Below, piece after piece: positions 1 to 5,947 of a stretch of DNA of 8,272 nt. The notes beneath the pieces were generated by a model that saw nothing but the letters and a program-made list of their open reading frames with translations, was not told where the DNA came from and did no database searches. The translations under genes were made by a program, and so were the position numbers. Where the stretch lies: NCBI GenBank assembly GCA_017998475.1, contig JAGODA010000142.1, forward strand, positions 1-8,272, in the 5' to 3' direction. Source of the DNA: Spirochaetota bacterium. GTDB lineage: Bacteria > Spirochaetota > UBA4802 > UBA5368. Each line of letters opens with the position of its first letter. Positions within the stretch are counted from its first letter, which is position 1.

Positions 1-472
1 GCCGGGAACGGTCCAGATACGCGATATCACCGAAAAGTAAGGTGATCTTCCGTGCAGTATGACGCCGGAATAAAGGATCGTCATCAAATCGCGCGAGAAG
101 ATCCTTCGTATCCACGGGAGGGGATGAGGAGATTGATCGGAATGTCCCGAGCCGCCGTGCCTCGCGCACTTCGTCGTAGTTGCTGAATTCTTCGATATCG
201 GACACCAGCCTGTCGAAATCGAGCAGGCTTTCCATGGACCAGAGGTCGTCGGCGGACACGTCCATGATAATGAACTTCCCGTTGTTGCCGTAGATCTTTT
301 TGACCTCTTCGTTGAGAAGGTATTCCGGGTCCCTTGAGGGCATCATGGAATCGAGGGAATTGTCGAAGTGGAGCCCGGGGAGCCCGGCTCCGAACGCGAT
401 GGTGATGAGTACTATCCCCACAATCGCGGTTTTCGGGCACCGGATAATTAACTGAATATAACGGTCGAGCAT
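1..472 (-). CDS. RND/MMPL-family exporter, N-terminal part (cut by window edge)
   Basis: The 157 visible residues begin MLDRYIQLIIRCPKTAIVGI. A short cytoplasmic N-terminus is followed by one hydrophobic helix (about residues 14-34) and then a soluble periplasmic segment with DNSLDSMMPSRDPEYL. This arrangement is typical of the HAE3/MMPL branch of the RND superfamily, proton-driven exporters of lipids, hopanoids or other hydrophobic compounds; the substrate cannot be told. The rest, including the remaining helices, lies beyond base 1. ATG at 472 is chosen because the helix follows at the usual distance. An AAGGAG (486-491) inside the end of tetR is 13 nt away, which is long. An in-frame GTG at 484-482 overlaps the tetR stop as GTGA but sits only 1 nt after that site. 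The gene follows tetR by 8 nt, so co-transcription and repression by that TetR protein are likely. Confidence 0.8.
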   Translation of the reverse strand, partial: MLDRYIQLIIRCPKTAIVGIVLITIAFGAGLPGLHFDNSLDSMMPSRDPEYLLNEEVKKIYGNNGKFIIMDVSADDLWSMESLLDFDRLVSDIEEFSNYDEVREARRLGTFRSISSSPPVDTKDLLARFDDDPLFRRHTARKITLLFGDIAYLDRSR

Positions 473-480
473 GGCGGTTC

Positions 481-1056
481 TCACACTCCTTTTTCCAGGA
501 GCCCGGAGAGAAACAGGTTCTTGAAGGCTACAATACTGTCCTCGATGGTCAGGTTGTTTTCGAGAATGAAGTCGGGATTGAGAACCGCGTTGCTCGCGCC
601 GGTCAGAAAGCCAACGACGATAGAGGGATTGATGTTCTTGAAAACGCCGGCTTTTATCCCCCTGCGAATGGTGCCGGTGAACAGGTCGACCTGCTCACGT
701 TCAAAATCGCGGATCCGTGCGTTGATTTCGGGATAATAGCGCCGGACGTCCCTGAGAAGGGGCCTTGAGATGCGCCCGAAGAGCGTATGCGCGGTTTCGA
801 AAAACCGGTTCAGCCGTTTGAGCGGATCGGGCTCGCTTTTTTCAATAGCCTTGAATTCAGTCCGCATCTGGGCGAGAATTGCGTCAAACACGATCTCAAC
901 GAGCTCGTCCTTGCTACGGAAGAATTTGTAAAGGGTCTTCTTCGAAATGCCGCACTCGCTTGCGATCATATCAATGGTGATCCCCCGTATTCCGAAAACA
1001 GATGATAGACGTTTGAAAATCTCGATTATCTTGGTTTTTACCGTTATTTCGCTCAT
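481..1056 (-). CDS. TetR/AcrR-family transcriptional regulator
   Basis: A 191-residue protein, the normal length for the family. The N-terminal helix-turn-helix is clear at about residues 24-47 (GITIDMIASECGISKKTLYK, then FFRSKDELVEIVF), matching the TetR recognition-helix pattern in which a Lys/Thr-Leu-Tyr-x-Phe-Phe block is followed by K-x-E-L. The C-terminal helical ligand-binding half is variable, as usual, so the inducer is unknown. ATG at 1056 gives the canonical short N-terminus; the reading frame stays open far upstream, but that stretch has no TetR character and crosses the promoter. The Shine-Dalgarno site is weak. The gene heads a likely operon with the RND exporter 8 nt downstream. 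A perfect inverted repeat over its own promoter suggests negative autoregulation and ligand-induced derepression of efflux. Family is secure; target and ligand are inferred. Confidence 0.93.
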   Translation of the reverse strand: MSEITVKTKIIEIFKRLSSVFGIRGITIDMIASECGISKKTLYKFFRSKDELVEIVFDAILAQMRTEFKAIEKSEPDPLKRLNRFFETAHTLFGRISRPLLRDVRRYYPEINARIRDFEREQVDLFTGTIRRGIKAGVFKNINPSIVVGFLTGASNAVLNPDFILENNLTIEDSIVAFKNLFLSGLLEKGV

Positions 1057-1096
1057 GTGTGCCGCCCCGTACAGACAGTGTATCCTCAATGGCGAG

Positions 1097-1126
1097 AGGA
1101 AACTATAAAAACTCATATAGTTTCCT
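1097..1126. promoter_or_regulatory. Probable TetR operator: 11-bp perfect inverted repeat
   Basis: Arms AGGAAACTATA (1097-1107) and TATAGTTTCCT (1116-1126) are perfect reverse complements separated by 8 nt. The repeat overlaps the predicted -10 box of the tetR promoter and ends about 40 bp before the tetR start. Size, symmetry and position are those of a TetR-family operator. Binding by this protein is inferred. Confidence 0.75.
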
Positions 1127-1140
1127 TGGTTTTTTGTCAA
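1112..1140 (-). promoter_or_regulatory. tetR-exporter promoter (-35/-10)
   Basis: On the minus strand a perfect TTGACA (1140-1135) is followed after 17 nt by TATGAG (1117-1112, 4 of 6 matches to TATAAT). Initiation is expected near 1105, giving a leader of about 50 nt. The -10 box lies between the arms of the inverted repeat, so a bound dimer would block RNA polymerase. Confidence 0.65.
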
Positions 1141-1145
1141 TGAAT

Positions 1146-1399
1146 TAATTCTGATATCGGGGATGGGTCGGATCATGGCCGGTTCCTTCAAGGGGCAACG
1201 GTCAATCAAGGCATCATGGTTCTGGTGCGGCCGGTGGATTGTACTTGTATAATGCAGGCAGGGTGACCCGAAATTCTGTTGAAGCGGAAGGTGTATTCTA
1301 TCGATTATTACAGGGTAAGCGCCTCCCCCGGTTGTATATGGGGCACGTACGACTGAACGACCGGGGAAAGGAGAGCATGAGTATCGGGGGGATATTCTG
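1146..1399. other. Divergent intergenic region between tetR and the sensor lipoprotein gene
   Basis: About 250 bp with no convincing gene beyond the 8-codon leader ORF at its right end. It holds one good -10-like box for plus-strand transcription (1248-1253) and the leader ORF from 1377. No tRNA, riboswitch or strong terminator is recognised. Frames of the flanking genes stay open through parts of it, but without family resemblance. Confidence 0.5.
1248..1253 (+). promoter_or_regulatory. Candidate -10 box for the sensor lipoprotein gene
   Basis: A perfect TATAAT sits about 150 bp before the GTG start. No good -35 hexamer is found 16-19 nt upstream (the region is GC-rich, around GGTGCGG), so it would need an activator or another sigma factor. 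The call is tentative and rests on the hexamer and its placement in the only intergenic gap before the gene. Confidence 0.35.
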
Positions 1400-1403
1400 G
1401 TGA
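1377..1403 (+). CDS. Possible 8-codon leader peptide (MSIGGIFW)
   Basis: An ATG follows AAAGGAG (1367-1373), reads eight codons and stops at a TGA (1401-1403) overlapping the GTG start of the next gene by 4 nt (GTGA). The GGAG core is only 3 nt from the ATG, closer than ideal. If translated, it would couple initiation at the downstream GTG to an upstream ribosome. The peptide has no run of regulatory codons pointing to classical attenuation. It may be coincidental. Confidence 0.3.
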   Translation: MSIGGIFW

Positions 1404-2167
1404 GAAAGGCAATTTGCGTATGTGCGGGAATGGTTCTGGCGGCGGCGCTCTGCTGTTCCGTAAAAAAGGAAACACCGGTACGCCGTGAGGCATCGCCTCT
1501 CGAGGGCAGGCTCGCGGAGTTTTTCAATCTGTGCGCCAGGGACGCGTCAAGCGGTGCACGGGTCGTGGAAAAACACGATATCGTGAAGATGCTCACTCAT
1601 TTTCTCCGCATGGACGGCGGTGGCAAGAAATACTATCTGCTCGAACGCGAGCATATATCGGAGATGATCCTGGCCGTGACCGAAGGACTGTACTCCGATT
1701 TTATCCTTATCAACAGGCATGGGGTGGTGGTATACAGCCGTGAAAATGACGAAATCTTCGGAAAGAATGTCCGCACGGGACTGTCGGAAAGCCCGCTGGC
1801 CCGCTGTTTCGCCCAGCAGGACAGGGCACTTCACGTGGAGGATGTGGCGGTATTCCCCTCGGGCTCGGGGCGTTATGGAATATTTATCAGTTCGAGGATA
1901 GAAGTTGAGAATACCTTCCATGGAATATTCATTCTCCAGGCGGGTGTTGAGAAGGTAGAGGGGTATCTGGACGCCGGAACCGAGATTGTCGATTATGAGG
2001 GAAGGTACAGGGTCACTCCGCGGAAGGAGCTCATGCTGTCAGATCATCCTCTCCGCGAGCGGATGAAGCCCGGTGTCCCCGGACAGTTTACTGACGGGGC
2101 GAAGAAGTATGAAAGCACGCCTTTTGAATTTAACGGAATTCGCTGGATGATCGTGGGAGAACGATGA
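1400..2167 (+). CDS. Secreted or lipid-anchored Cache-like sensor-domain protein
   Basis: A 255-residue protein starting at GTG, preceded by a G-run (1386-1391) at 8 nt. Residues 1-19 form a signal peptide (Arg-Lys, a hydrophobic core, then LAAALCCS). Cys18 or Cys19 could be lipid-modified; the position before Cys is Leu or Cys rather than Gly/Ala/Ser, so the lipobox is loose, as is common in spirochaetes. The mature part resembles the extracellular Cache domains of chemoreceptors: FILINRHGVVVYSREND, then FGKNVRTGLSESPLARCF, then a strand-rich half with GIFISSRIEVENTFHGIFIL, and an end FEFNGIRWMIVGER like the receptor segment before the second membrane helix. Here the protein simply stops: no transmembrane helix, HAMP, methyl-accepting or kinase domain follows. 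It probably binds a small ligand outside the inner membrane and passes it to an unseen partner. Fold is moderately sure; function is inferred. Confidence 0.7.
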   Translation: MRKAICVCAGMVLAAALCCSVKKETPVRREASPLEGRLAEFFNLCARDASSGARVVEKHDIVKMLTHFLRMDGGGKKYYLLEREHISEMILAVTEGLYSDFILINRHGVVVYSRENDEIFGKNVRTGLSESPLARCFAQQDRALHVEDVAVFPSGSGRYGIFISSRIEVENTFHGIFILQAGVEKVEGYLDAGTEIVDYEGRYRVTPRKELMLSDHPLRERMKPGVPGQFTDGAKKYESTPFEFNGIRWMIVGER

Positions 2168-3436
2168 TCAGTCAGTCAGGAATCGGGCGACCAGGTCGTG
2201 CGCGTTCTGGAACAGAGACAGGGGGCGTTTGTCCCTGGCGCGCTGTCGGTTTATTTTCCTGGCCGTTTCCACAATCTTGCCGTCATCTATTCCTTTCGAA
2301 CCGGTTTTCAGAATACCACTGAGCAGACCCGGAAATACCACCGCCGCATCGATGCGCTGCCTGGAAACGAAGTCGCGAACCCCTTTTTCGGAAATAATCC
2401 CCATCTCGAGTTCGTCGAAATCGATGAGCGAGATGACTATCTGTCCGGCGCGTATGCGATGGAATTCATCGATGGTGAAATGGTTCCTGAACAGCAGAAT
2501 TACATCGGAGTTGTTGAAGATGTTCTCCGGGGTCGTCGCGAGTCCTCCGGCTTTCTCGAAGGTCAGCATGAGCTTCTCGTTGTGATCGTAGCCCAGCACC
2601 CTGTGGCAGCCGAGCCCGTGGAGTATGCGGGTCATTCTGAGCGAACCGCATTCTATCCCTATGATTCCCGCCGTGGCCTCTGATAGCGCGATGTGGTCCC
2701 TGTCGAGCAGGTGGAGTATCTCGGCGAGCAGAAGGAGGGGAATTTCATCATACGCGGTTGAAACCGCGGGAAGGGACATCTCGGAAAGAATCTGCTCGTA
2801 TACGGCGCTGTCGTCGAGGTCTTCGACTCCGGTTATACGCATGGCGGCGAATCCGGCCTCAATTCCCTGGATCGTCTTGACCAGGTCCTCGGTCTGTGTG
2901 AAGGTGATGATGATAGGAAGCGCGTTCAGTCCGGTAAAGTGGTTCGTAATGGCGGCGTCTCGTTCCAGATCGGCGTGCCGGAGACGGATGGTCTCTGCCG
3001 AAGCGTCCGGTCTCTTTTTGACGCACCCGAGCATTCCGACCGTACGGAGTATTCCGGTGCACCGGTCCCCTTTCCCTTTTAGTATCTGTTCGCGCATGAG
3101 CGCCGCCGAGCCGAGCAGCCGCATTTCGTAGTCCGCCTGGGTTTCGATCCGCATTTTTCCACTTACGTTAAGGAGCCCGCCGGCTATTGTATCCTCGAGA
3201 AGGTTGCGCTCGCCGGTAATCTGGTAGCTGTCCCTGGACGCTCCGGCGGCGGACATGAAGGCCGCGTAGCCTTCCGTATCGGAATAGATAATTTCCGCCT
3301 CGTAGATCTCGTGGGACTCTCCCGATTCACCGAGAAGCAGACGACGGAGCGTGCATCCGTGCCGGCCGAGTTCATCGGTGAAAACACCGAGTTTCCCCTT
3401 GCCGATTTTCACCTGGAGCTCCACGATCAATTGCAT
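2168..3436 (-). CDS. ACT-domain protein with degenerate malic-enzyme fold (probable pseudoenzyme)
   Basis: A 422-residue protein. Residues 1 to about 75 look like an ACT ligand-binding domain (MQLIVELQVKIGKGKLGVFT, then EIYEAEIIYSD). The rest follows the order of bacterial malic enzymes: GK at 93-94, FTGLNALPI at 167-175 (family FAGxDAFPI), GVEDLDD at 203-209 (family NLEDI), a Rossmann segment GIIGIECGS at 257-265 with Asp284 after the second strand, and VVFPGLLSG at 367-374 (family AFPGIFRG). Key active-site blocks are missing: the YTPGVA tyrosine, the lysine in GKxxLFK, HDDQHGTA (here AYDEIP) and NQxNN (here RIDAA). Malate oxidation is therefore unlikely; a regulatory or ligand-sensing role is inferred. 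ATG 3436 is chosen because the ACT domain starts there and GGGG lies 7 nt upstream; a GTG 78 nt earlier adds residues with no family likeness. The stop abuts the convergent lipoprotein stop. Confidence 0.72.
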   Translation of the reverse strand: MQLIVELQVKIGKGKLGVFTDELGRHGCTLRRLLLGESGESHEIYEAEIIYSDTEGYAAFMSAAGASRDSYQITGERNLLEDTIAGGLLNVSGKMRIETQADYEMRLLGSAALMREQILKGKGDRCTGILRTVGMLGCVKKRPDASAETIRLRHADLERDAAITNHFTGLNALPIIITFTQTEDLVKTIQGIEAGFAAMRITGVEDLDDSAVYEQILSEMSLPAVSTAYDEIPLLLLAEILHLLDRDHIALSEATAGIIGIECGSLRMTRILHGLGCHRVLGYDHNEKLMLTFEKAGGLATTPENIFNNSDVILLFRNHFTIDEFHRIRAGQIVISLIDFDELEMGIISEKGVRDFVSRQRIDAAVVFPGLLSGILKTGSKGIDDGKIVETARKINRQRARDKRPLSLFQNAHDLVARFLTD

Positions 3437-3698
3437 TGCGTTTCCCCGCCGTTTCTTTGCATTTAAACGAACGATTCGAGTGAAGTCCTGCCGGCCCGTC
3501 CACCAGTGTCGCACGCGGGATGCGTGTCTTCCCGACGGGAATTCACGGTCCGCGGCGCTGTACTCTTTCTATAAATAGCCGTATGGACCGTTTAGACCGG
3601 CCTTCACCATATATTATCGAGAGCTTGGGCGGGGATATTTACCAGTAAAAGAAGGCCCGAAGGGAAAGTGTCGGTATAACCGAGTGCGTCTTAAAATG
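3437..3698. other. Intergenic region upstream of the ACT/malic-like gene
   Basis: This 262-bp gap has no supported gene. Near the ACT gene are a 5-bp-arm inverted repeat, CACGC/GCGTG (3512-3526), and a near-adjacent palindrome, TTCCCG-A-CGGGAA (3529-3541). Downstream of the flavoprotein stop (3699) the minus strand has only small stems, such as TCGGT/ACCGA around 3675, with no long T-run, so no firm intrinsic terminator. AT-rich patches near 3570 and 3610 could hold a promoter, but no good -35/-10 pair is seen. Confidence 0.4.
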
Positions 3699-4316
3699 CT
3701 ATAGGTGCGCGCCGCGGATCTGGCGCTCGAGCCGCTCACGGCAGGCCGCCCCGTAATTTCGGGCGCGGGAAAGGTATTTTCCGGGGATGGTGGATCCGAT
3801 AAGACCTTCCATATCGGCATAAAGCAGAAAATTGCGCCTGTTATATTCGAAGCCGGAAGAGTTGAAAAAATGTCGGATGATGGTGACGGAAGGATGGAAC
3901 ATGTTTCTGTATCGTGCGCCACCGGTACAGATGAGGACCCCGGTCCCGGTGTTTATTGGACGACGCTCACCGCGCCGGGCTCTTTCCCACAGGACCTGCG
4001 TCCGGTCGATGAAGAGTTTAAGCGGGCCGGGGGGGGCCGAAAAGTACAGGGGCATTGATATTGAGAGGAGGTGCGCTTCATCGAGCGCGTCGTACATCGG
4101 AGTCATGTCATCCGTGAATACGCATTCCCGGCGGGAGACGCAGTGGCCGCACGCGGTGCATGGACGTATGTCCAGATCGTACAGGTGGACCCGTCGTACG
4201 GAAGCGGTACCGAGCCCGGAAATAAATGATTCGTGTATGGTCGACGAAGCCCCCGTTTTCCGGGGGCTCGCGAACAGAGCCAGGACCCGTATGTCAGTCT
4301 TCCCTGATACGGGCAA
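3699..4316 (-). CDS. Iron-sulfur flavoprotein (Isf-like, flavodoxin-fold NAD(P)H-dependent reductase family)
   Basis: A 205-residue protein. VLALFASPRKTGASS (residues 11-25) is the FMN phosphate loop of the NADPH-dependent FMN reductase/flavodoxin fold. Cys53, Cys56, Cys59 and Cys65 form the compact CxxCxxCx5C motif that in archaeal and bacterial Isf proteins binds a [4Fe-4S] cluster beside FMN. FTDDMTPMYDALDEAHLL, then MPLYFSAPPGPLKLFIDR (88-105), is the standard continuation. The likely role is electron transfer or reduction of O2, peroxide or quinone-like acceptors in the cytoplasm; the acceptor is unknown. The start is TTG at 4316, with GGAGG 7 nt upstream lying inside the end of the PIN-TRAM gene. 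The two genes overlap by 23 nt in different frames, implying co-transcription and probably translational coupling. No in-frame ATG or GTG lies before the FMN loop. Confidence 0.85.
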   Translation of the reverse strand: MPVSGKTDIRVLALFASPRKTGASSTIHESFISGLGTASVRRVHLYDLDIRPCTACGHCVSRRECVFTDDMTPMYDALDEAHLLSISMPLYFSAPPGPLKLFIDRTQVLWERARRGERRPINTGTGVLICTGGARYRNMFHPSVTIIRHFFNSSGFEYNRRNFLLYADMEGLIGSTIPGKYLSRARNYGAACRERLERQIRGAHL

Positions 4317-5298
4317 ATATCATCCTCCCGGCCGTGGTCTGGAGAACTGATGTTACGATAACATCGACTTCGTGACCAAGGCGGCGCCGGCCGTTCTCCA
4401 CGACCACCATGGTTCCGTCGTCCAGGTAGCCGATGGCCTGGTTGGAGTCCTTGCCCTCCTTGATAAGCGCGACTTTCATTTCTTCGCCGGGCAGTACGAT
4501 CGGTTTGAGAGCGTTCGAGAGCTGATTGATGTTGAGGACCTTCACCCCGTGGAATTCGGCGACCTTGTTGAGGTTGAAGTCGTTGGTGATGACCATGGCC
4601 TTCATCACCTTTGCCATCTTGACGAGCTTCGCGTCGACCTCGTGGATCTCGGGGAAATCCATGTCCGAGATCTTGACCATTATGGTCTGGTCCTTCTGCA
4701 TTTTATTCAGTATGTCCAGTCCGCGCCGTCCGCGGTTTCGCTTTATCGAATCGGCGGAGTCAGCGATCATCTGAAGTTCGTTGAGCACGAAATTGGGTAT
4801 GACCAGTATGCCCTCGATAAAGCCGGTGTCGCAGATGTCGGCGATGCGTCCGTCGATGATGACGCTGGTATCGAGAATCTTGTAGGCGATACCGCTCTCT
4901 TTGCCCTCCTCGGTCTTCTCGGGGATGATGTAATCGAGCAGAGAGATGCTGTCGTTATTGATTACGAAAAACAGCATGGTGGCGAAACCGATGACGTGAT
5001 AGATGAGGGCCTTTGCCACGTCCTTGGACTCGGCCGAAATGGCCAGCGGCATCGACGCGAAGGCGATAACCAGAAGATGGCTGAAGATGAGCCCGACGAA
5101 AAGGCCCAGGAGCGCCGCGAGGAGTATCCGTGTCGAGAAGGTGTGTGATACATACTCGATGACGATGATTATGGCGAGCGCAAGTACGGCGGATATGAAC
5201 CCTCCGATGATTACCGCCTGTAATGAAACGTCGATGTAGTACAGCGTGGTGAAAATGATCGATGAGATGATGAAAAGGATCCTGAAAATGGCTATCAT
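4294..5298 (-). CDS. Membrane-anchored PIN-TRAM domain protein (YacL-like)
   Basis: A 334-residue protein. Four hydrophobic helices fill residues 3-20, 27-50, 58-82 and 98-115. A PIN nuclease domain follows from about 138 (ILDTSVIIDGRI) to about 260, with the expected acidic residues Asp143, Glu174, Asp222 and Asp240 (ITNDFNLNKVA), so the metal site looks intact. A C-terminal TRAM RNA-binding domain spans about 268-334 (PGEEMKVALIKEGK, then GYLDDGTMVVVENGRR). Domain order and length match the YacL family of Firmicutes, spirochaetes and others. The protein probably acts on RNA at the inner membrane; its true substrate is not settled. There is no antitoxin-like neighbour, so it is not a classical VapC toxin. 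ATG 5298 has AAGGAG 9 nt upstream. It lies 127 nt downstream of carD, matching the CarD/PIN-TRAM pairing seen in several phyla. Confidence 0.92.
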   Translation of the reverse strand: MIAIFRILFIISSIIFTTLYYIDVSLQAVIIGGFISAVLALAIIIVIEYVSHTFSTRILLAALLGLFVGLIFSHLLVIAFASMPLAISAESKDVAKALIYHVIGFATMLFFVINNDSISLLDYIIPEKTEEGKESGIAYKILDTSVIIDGRIADICDTGFIEGILVIPNFVLNELQMIADSADSIKRNRGRRGLDILNKMQKDQTIMVKISDMDFPEIHEVDAKLVKMAKVMKAMVITNDFNLNKVAEFHGVKVLNINQLSNALKPIVLPGEEMKVALIKEGKDSNQAIGYLDDGTMVVVENGRRRLGHEVDVIVTSVLQTTAGRMIFARIRED

Positions 5299-5425
5299 AC
5301 CTGATTACTCCTTGGATTAATAACCGCGTCCGGGCGCGTTCCTGTGCGTGGATTGGCACCCGCCATGCGGTGTTTTGACAAATACCTGCGCGGAGAAACC
5401 GGATATCCGCCGGCCGCGCACGGGT
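5299..5425 (-). other. carD to PIN-TRAM spacer with dyad symmetry
   Basis: The spacer contains an inverted repeat TGCGCGG (5387-5393) / CCGCGCA (5414-5420) enclosing a 10-bp palindrome CGGATATCCG (5400-5409). A second imperfect stem, CACCCGC/GCGGTG, lies at 5357-5372. On the minus strand no T-run follows either stem, so they are not typical intrinsic terminators. They may be an mRNA processing, stability or attenuation structure. No good promoter is seen for the PIN-TRAM gene alone. Confidence 0.35.
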
Positions 5426-5905
5426 TTAAACGGAGAGGGCTTCGGAGACCAGGTTGCCGGCCTCTTCGGTGTCGATGTTCTTGGAGAGCGCTATCTCGTG
5501 AATGACCAGCTGGTAGGCGTTCTCGTAGAGCTTGCGTTCCATGATGGATAATTCCTTTTCCCTTCCCCTGCGGTACAGGTCCCGGGCAACCTCACCCACC
5601 TCGTAGATTGATCCGCTCTTGACCTTGTCGAAATTGCCCTGATAGCGCAGTTTCCAGTCGTCCTCGGTGATGACCTCCTTCTTTTTGAGCAGCTCGAGGA
5701 CTTTGTTGACCTCGCGTTTGGAAATAATGGCCCTGAGGCCGATTTCCTTGGCCTTGTCAACGGGGATCATCACCTTCATACCGCTGTTGATGATAGTCAC
5801 CATGTAGAACTGGTTTCTCTTGCCAAGAATGACCTTTTTCTCGATAGCGTCGATTATTCCTACCCCGTGCATGGGGTAGACAACCTTGTCTCCGACCTTG
5901 AACAT
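5426..5905 (-). CDS. carD: CarD-family RNA polymerase-binding transcription regulator
   Basis: A 159-residue protein, the usual CarD length. The N-terminal Tudor-like RNA-polymerase-interaction domain begins FKVGDKVVYPMHGVGIIDAI and carries the strand FYMVTI and the block MKVMIPVDKAKEIGLR (residues 43-58). The C-terminal helical DNA-binding half includes DDWKLRYQGNFDKVKSG. Trp84 there corresponds to the tryptophan that wedges into the upstream edge of the transcription bubble in mycobacterial CarD. The protein binds the beta subunit and tunes open-complex stability, often at rRNA promoters. ATG 5905 has GGGAG 6 nt upstream. A promoter lies at 6052-6079, and a perfect inverted repeat sits directly before the ribosome-binding site. 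The PIN-TRAM and Isf genes follow on the same strand. Confidence 0.95.
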   Translation of the reverse strand: MFKVGDKVVYPMHGVGIIDAIEKKVILGKRNQFYMVTIINSGMKVMIPVDKAKEIGLRAIISKREVNKVLELLKKKEVITEDDWKLRYQGNFDKVKSGSIYEVGEVARDLYRRGREKELSIMERKLYENAYQLVIHEIALSKNIDTEEAGNLVSEALSV

Positions 5906-5915
5906 AGCACTCTCC

Positions 5916-5947
5916 CTATAAAGGGTTTGAGCGAGCTCCCTTTATAG
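5916..5947 (-). promoter_or_regulatory. 10-bp inverted repeat abutting the carD ribosome-binding site
   Basis: CTATAAAGGG (5916-5925) and CCCTTTATAG (5938-5947) are perfect complements with a 12-nt spacer. On the carD transcript the last stem base is also the first G of the GGGAG Shine-Dalgarno site (5916-5912). It lies about 100 nt downstream of the predicted start site. It could be a leader hairpin limiting translation or a protein operator. No T-run follows, so it is not a terminator. Confidence 0.6.

Noticed and set aside
84..440. 118-codon minus-strand frame over the exporter gene
   Set aside because: It is Arg/Pro/His-rich with no domain. The overlapping frame encodes the exporter N-terminus with a clear membrane helix.
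1142..1151. GAATTAATTC palindrome upstream of the tetR -35
   Set aside because: This 10-bp AT-rich palindrome has no outward extension and could easily be chance. It is upstream of the promoter and unrelated in sequence to the main dyad.
1057..1596. Upstream extension of the tetR frame by 180 residues
   Set aside because: The extension has no TetR-like or other recognisable sequence, runs across the predicted promoter and operator, and enters the opposite-strand lipoprotein gene. The ATG at 1056 gives the normal family N-terminus.
3437..3514. 26-residue N-terminal extension of the ACT/malic-like protein from a GTG
   Set aside because: The ACT domain starts exactly at the ATG at 3436, which has a G-rich site 7 nt upstream. 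The added residues (many Arg and Trp) have no family likeness.
4372..5148. 258-codon plus-strand open frame
   Set aside because: It is antisense to the PIN-TRAM gene, very rich in Asp, Val, His and Gly as expected of a mirror frame, and has no recognisable domain.
4294..5298. VapC-type toxin of a toxin-antitoxin pair
   Set aside because: Although a PIN domain is present, the protein has four membrane helices and a TRAM domain and no small antitoxin gene beside it. It fits the YacL-like family.
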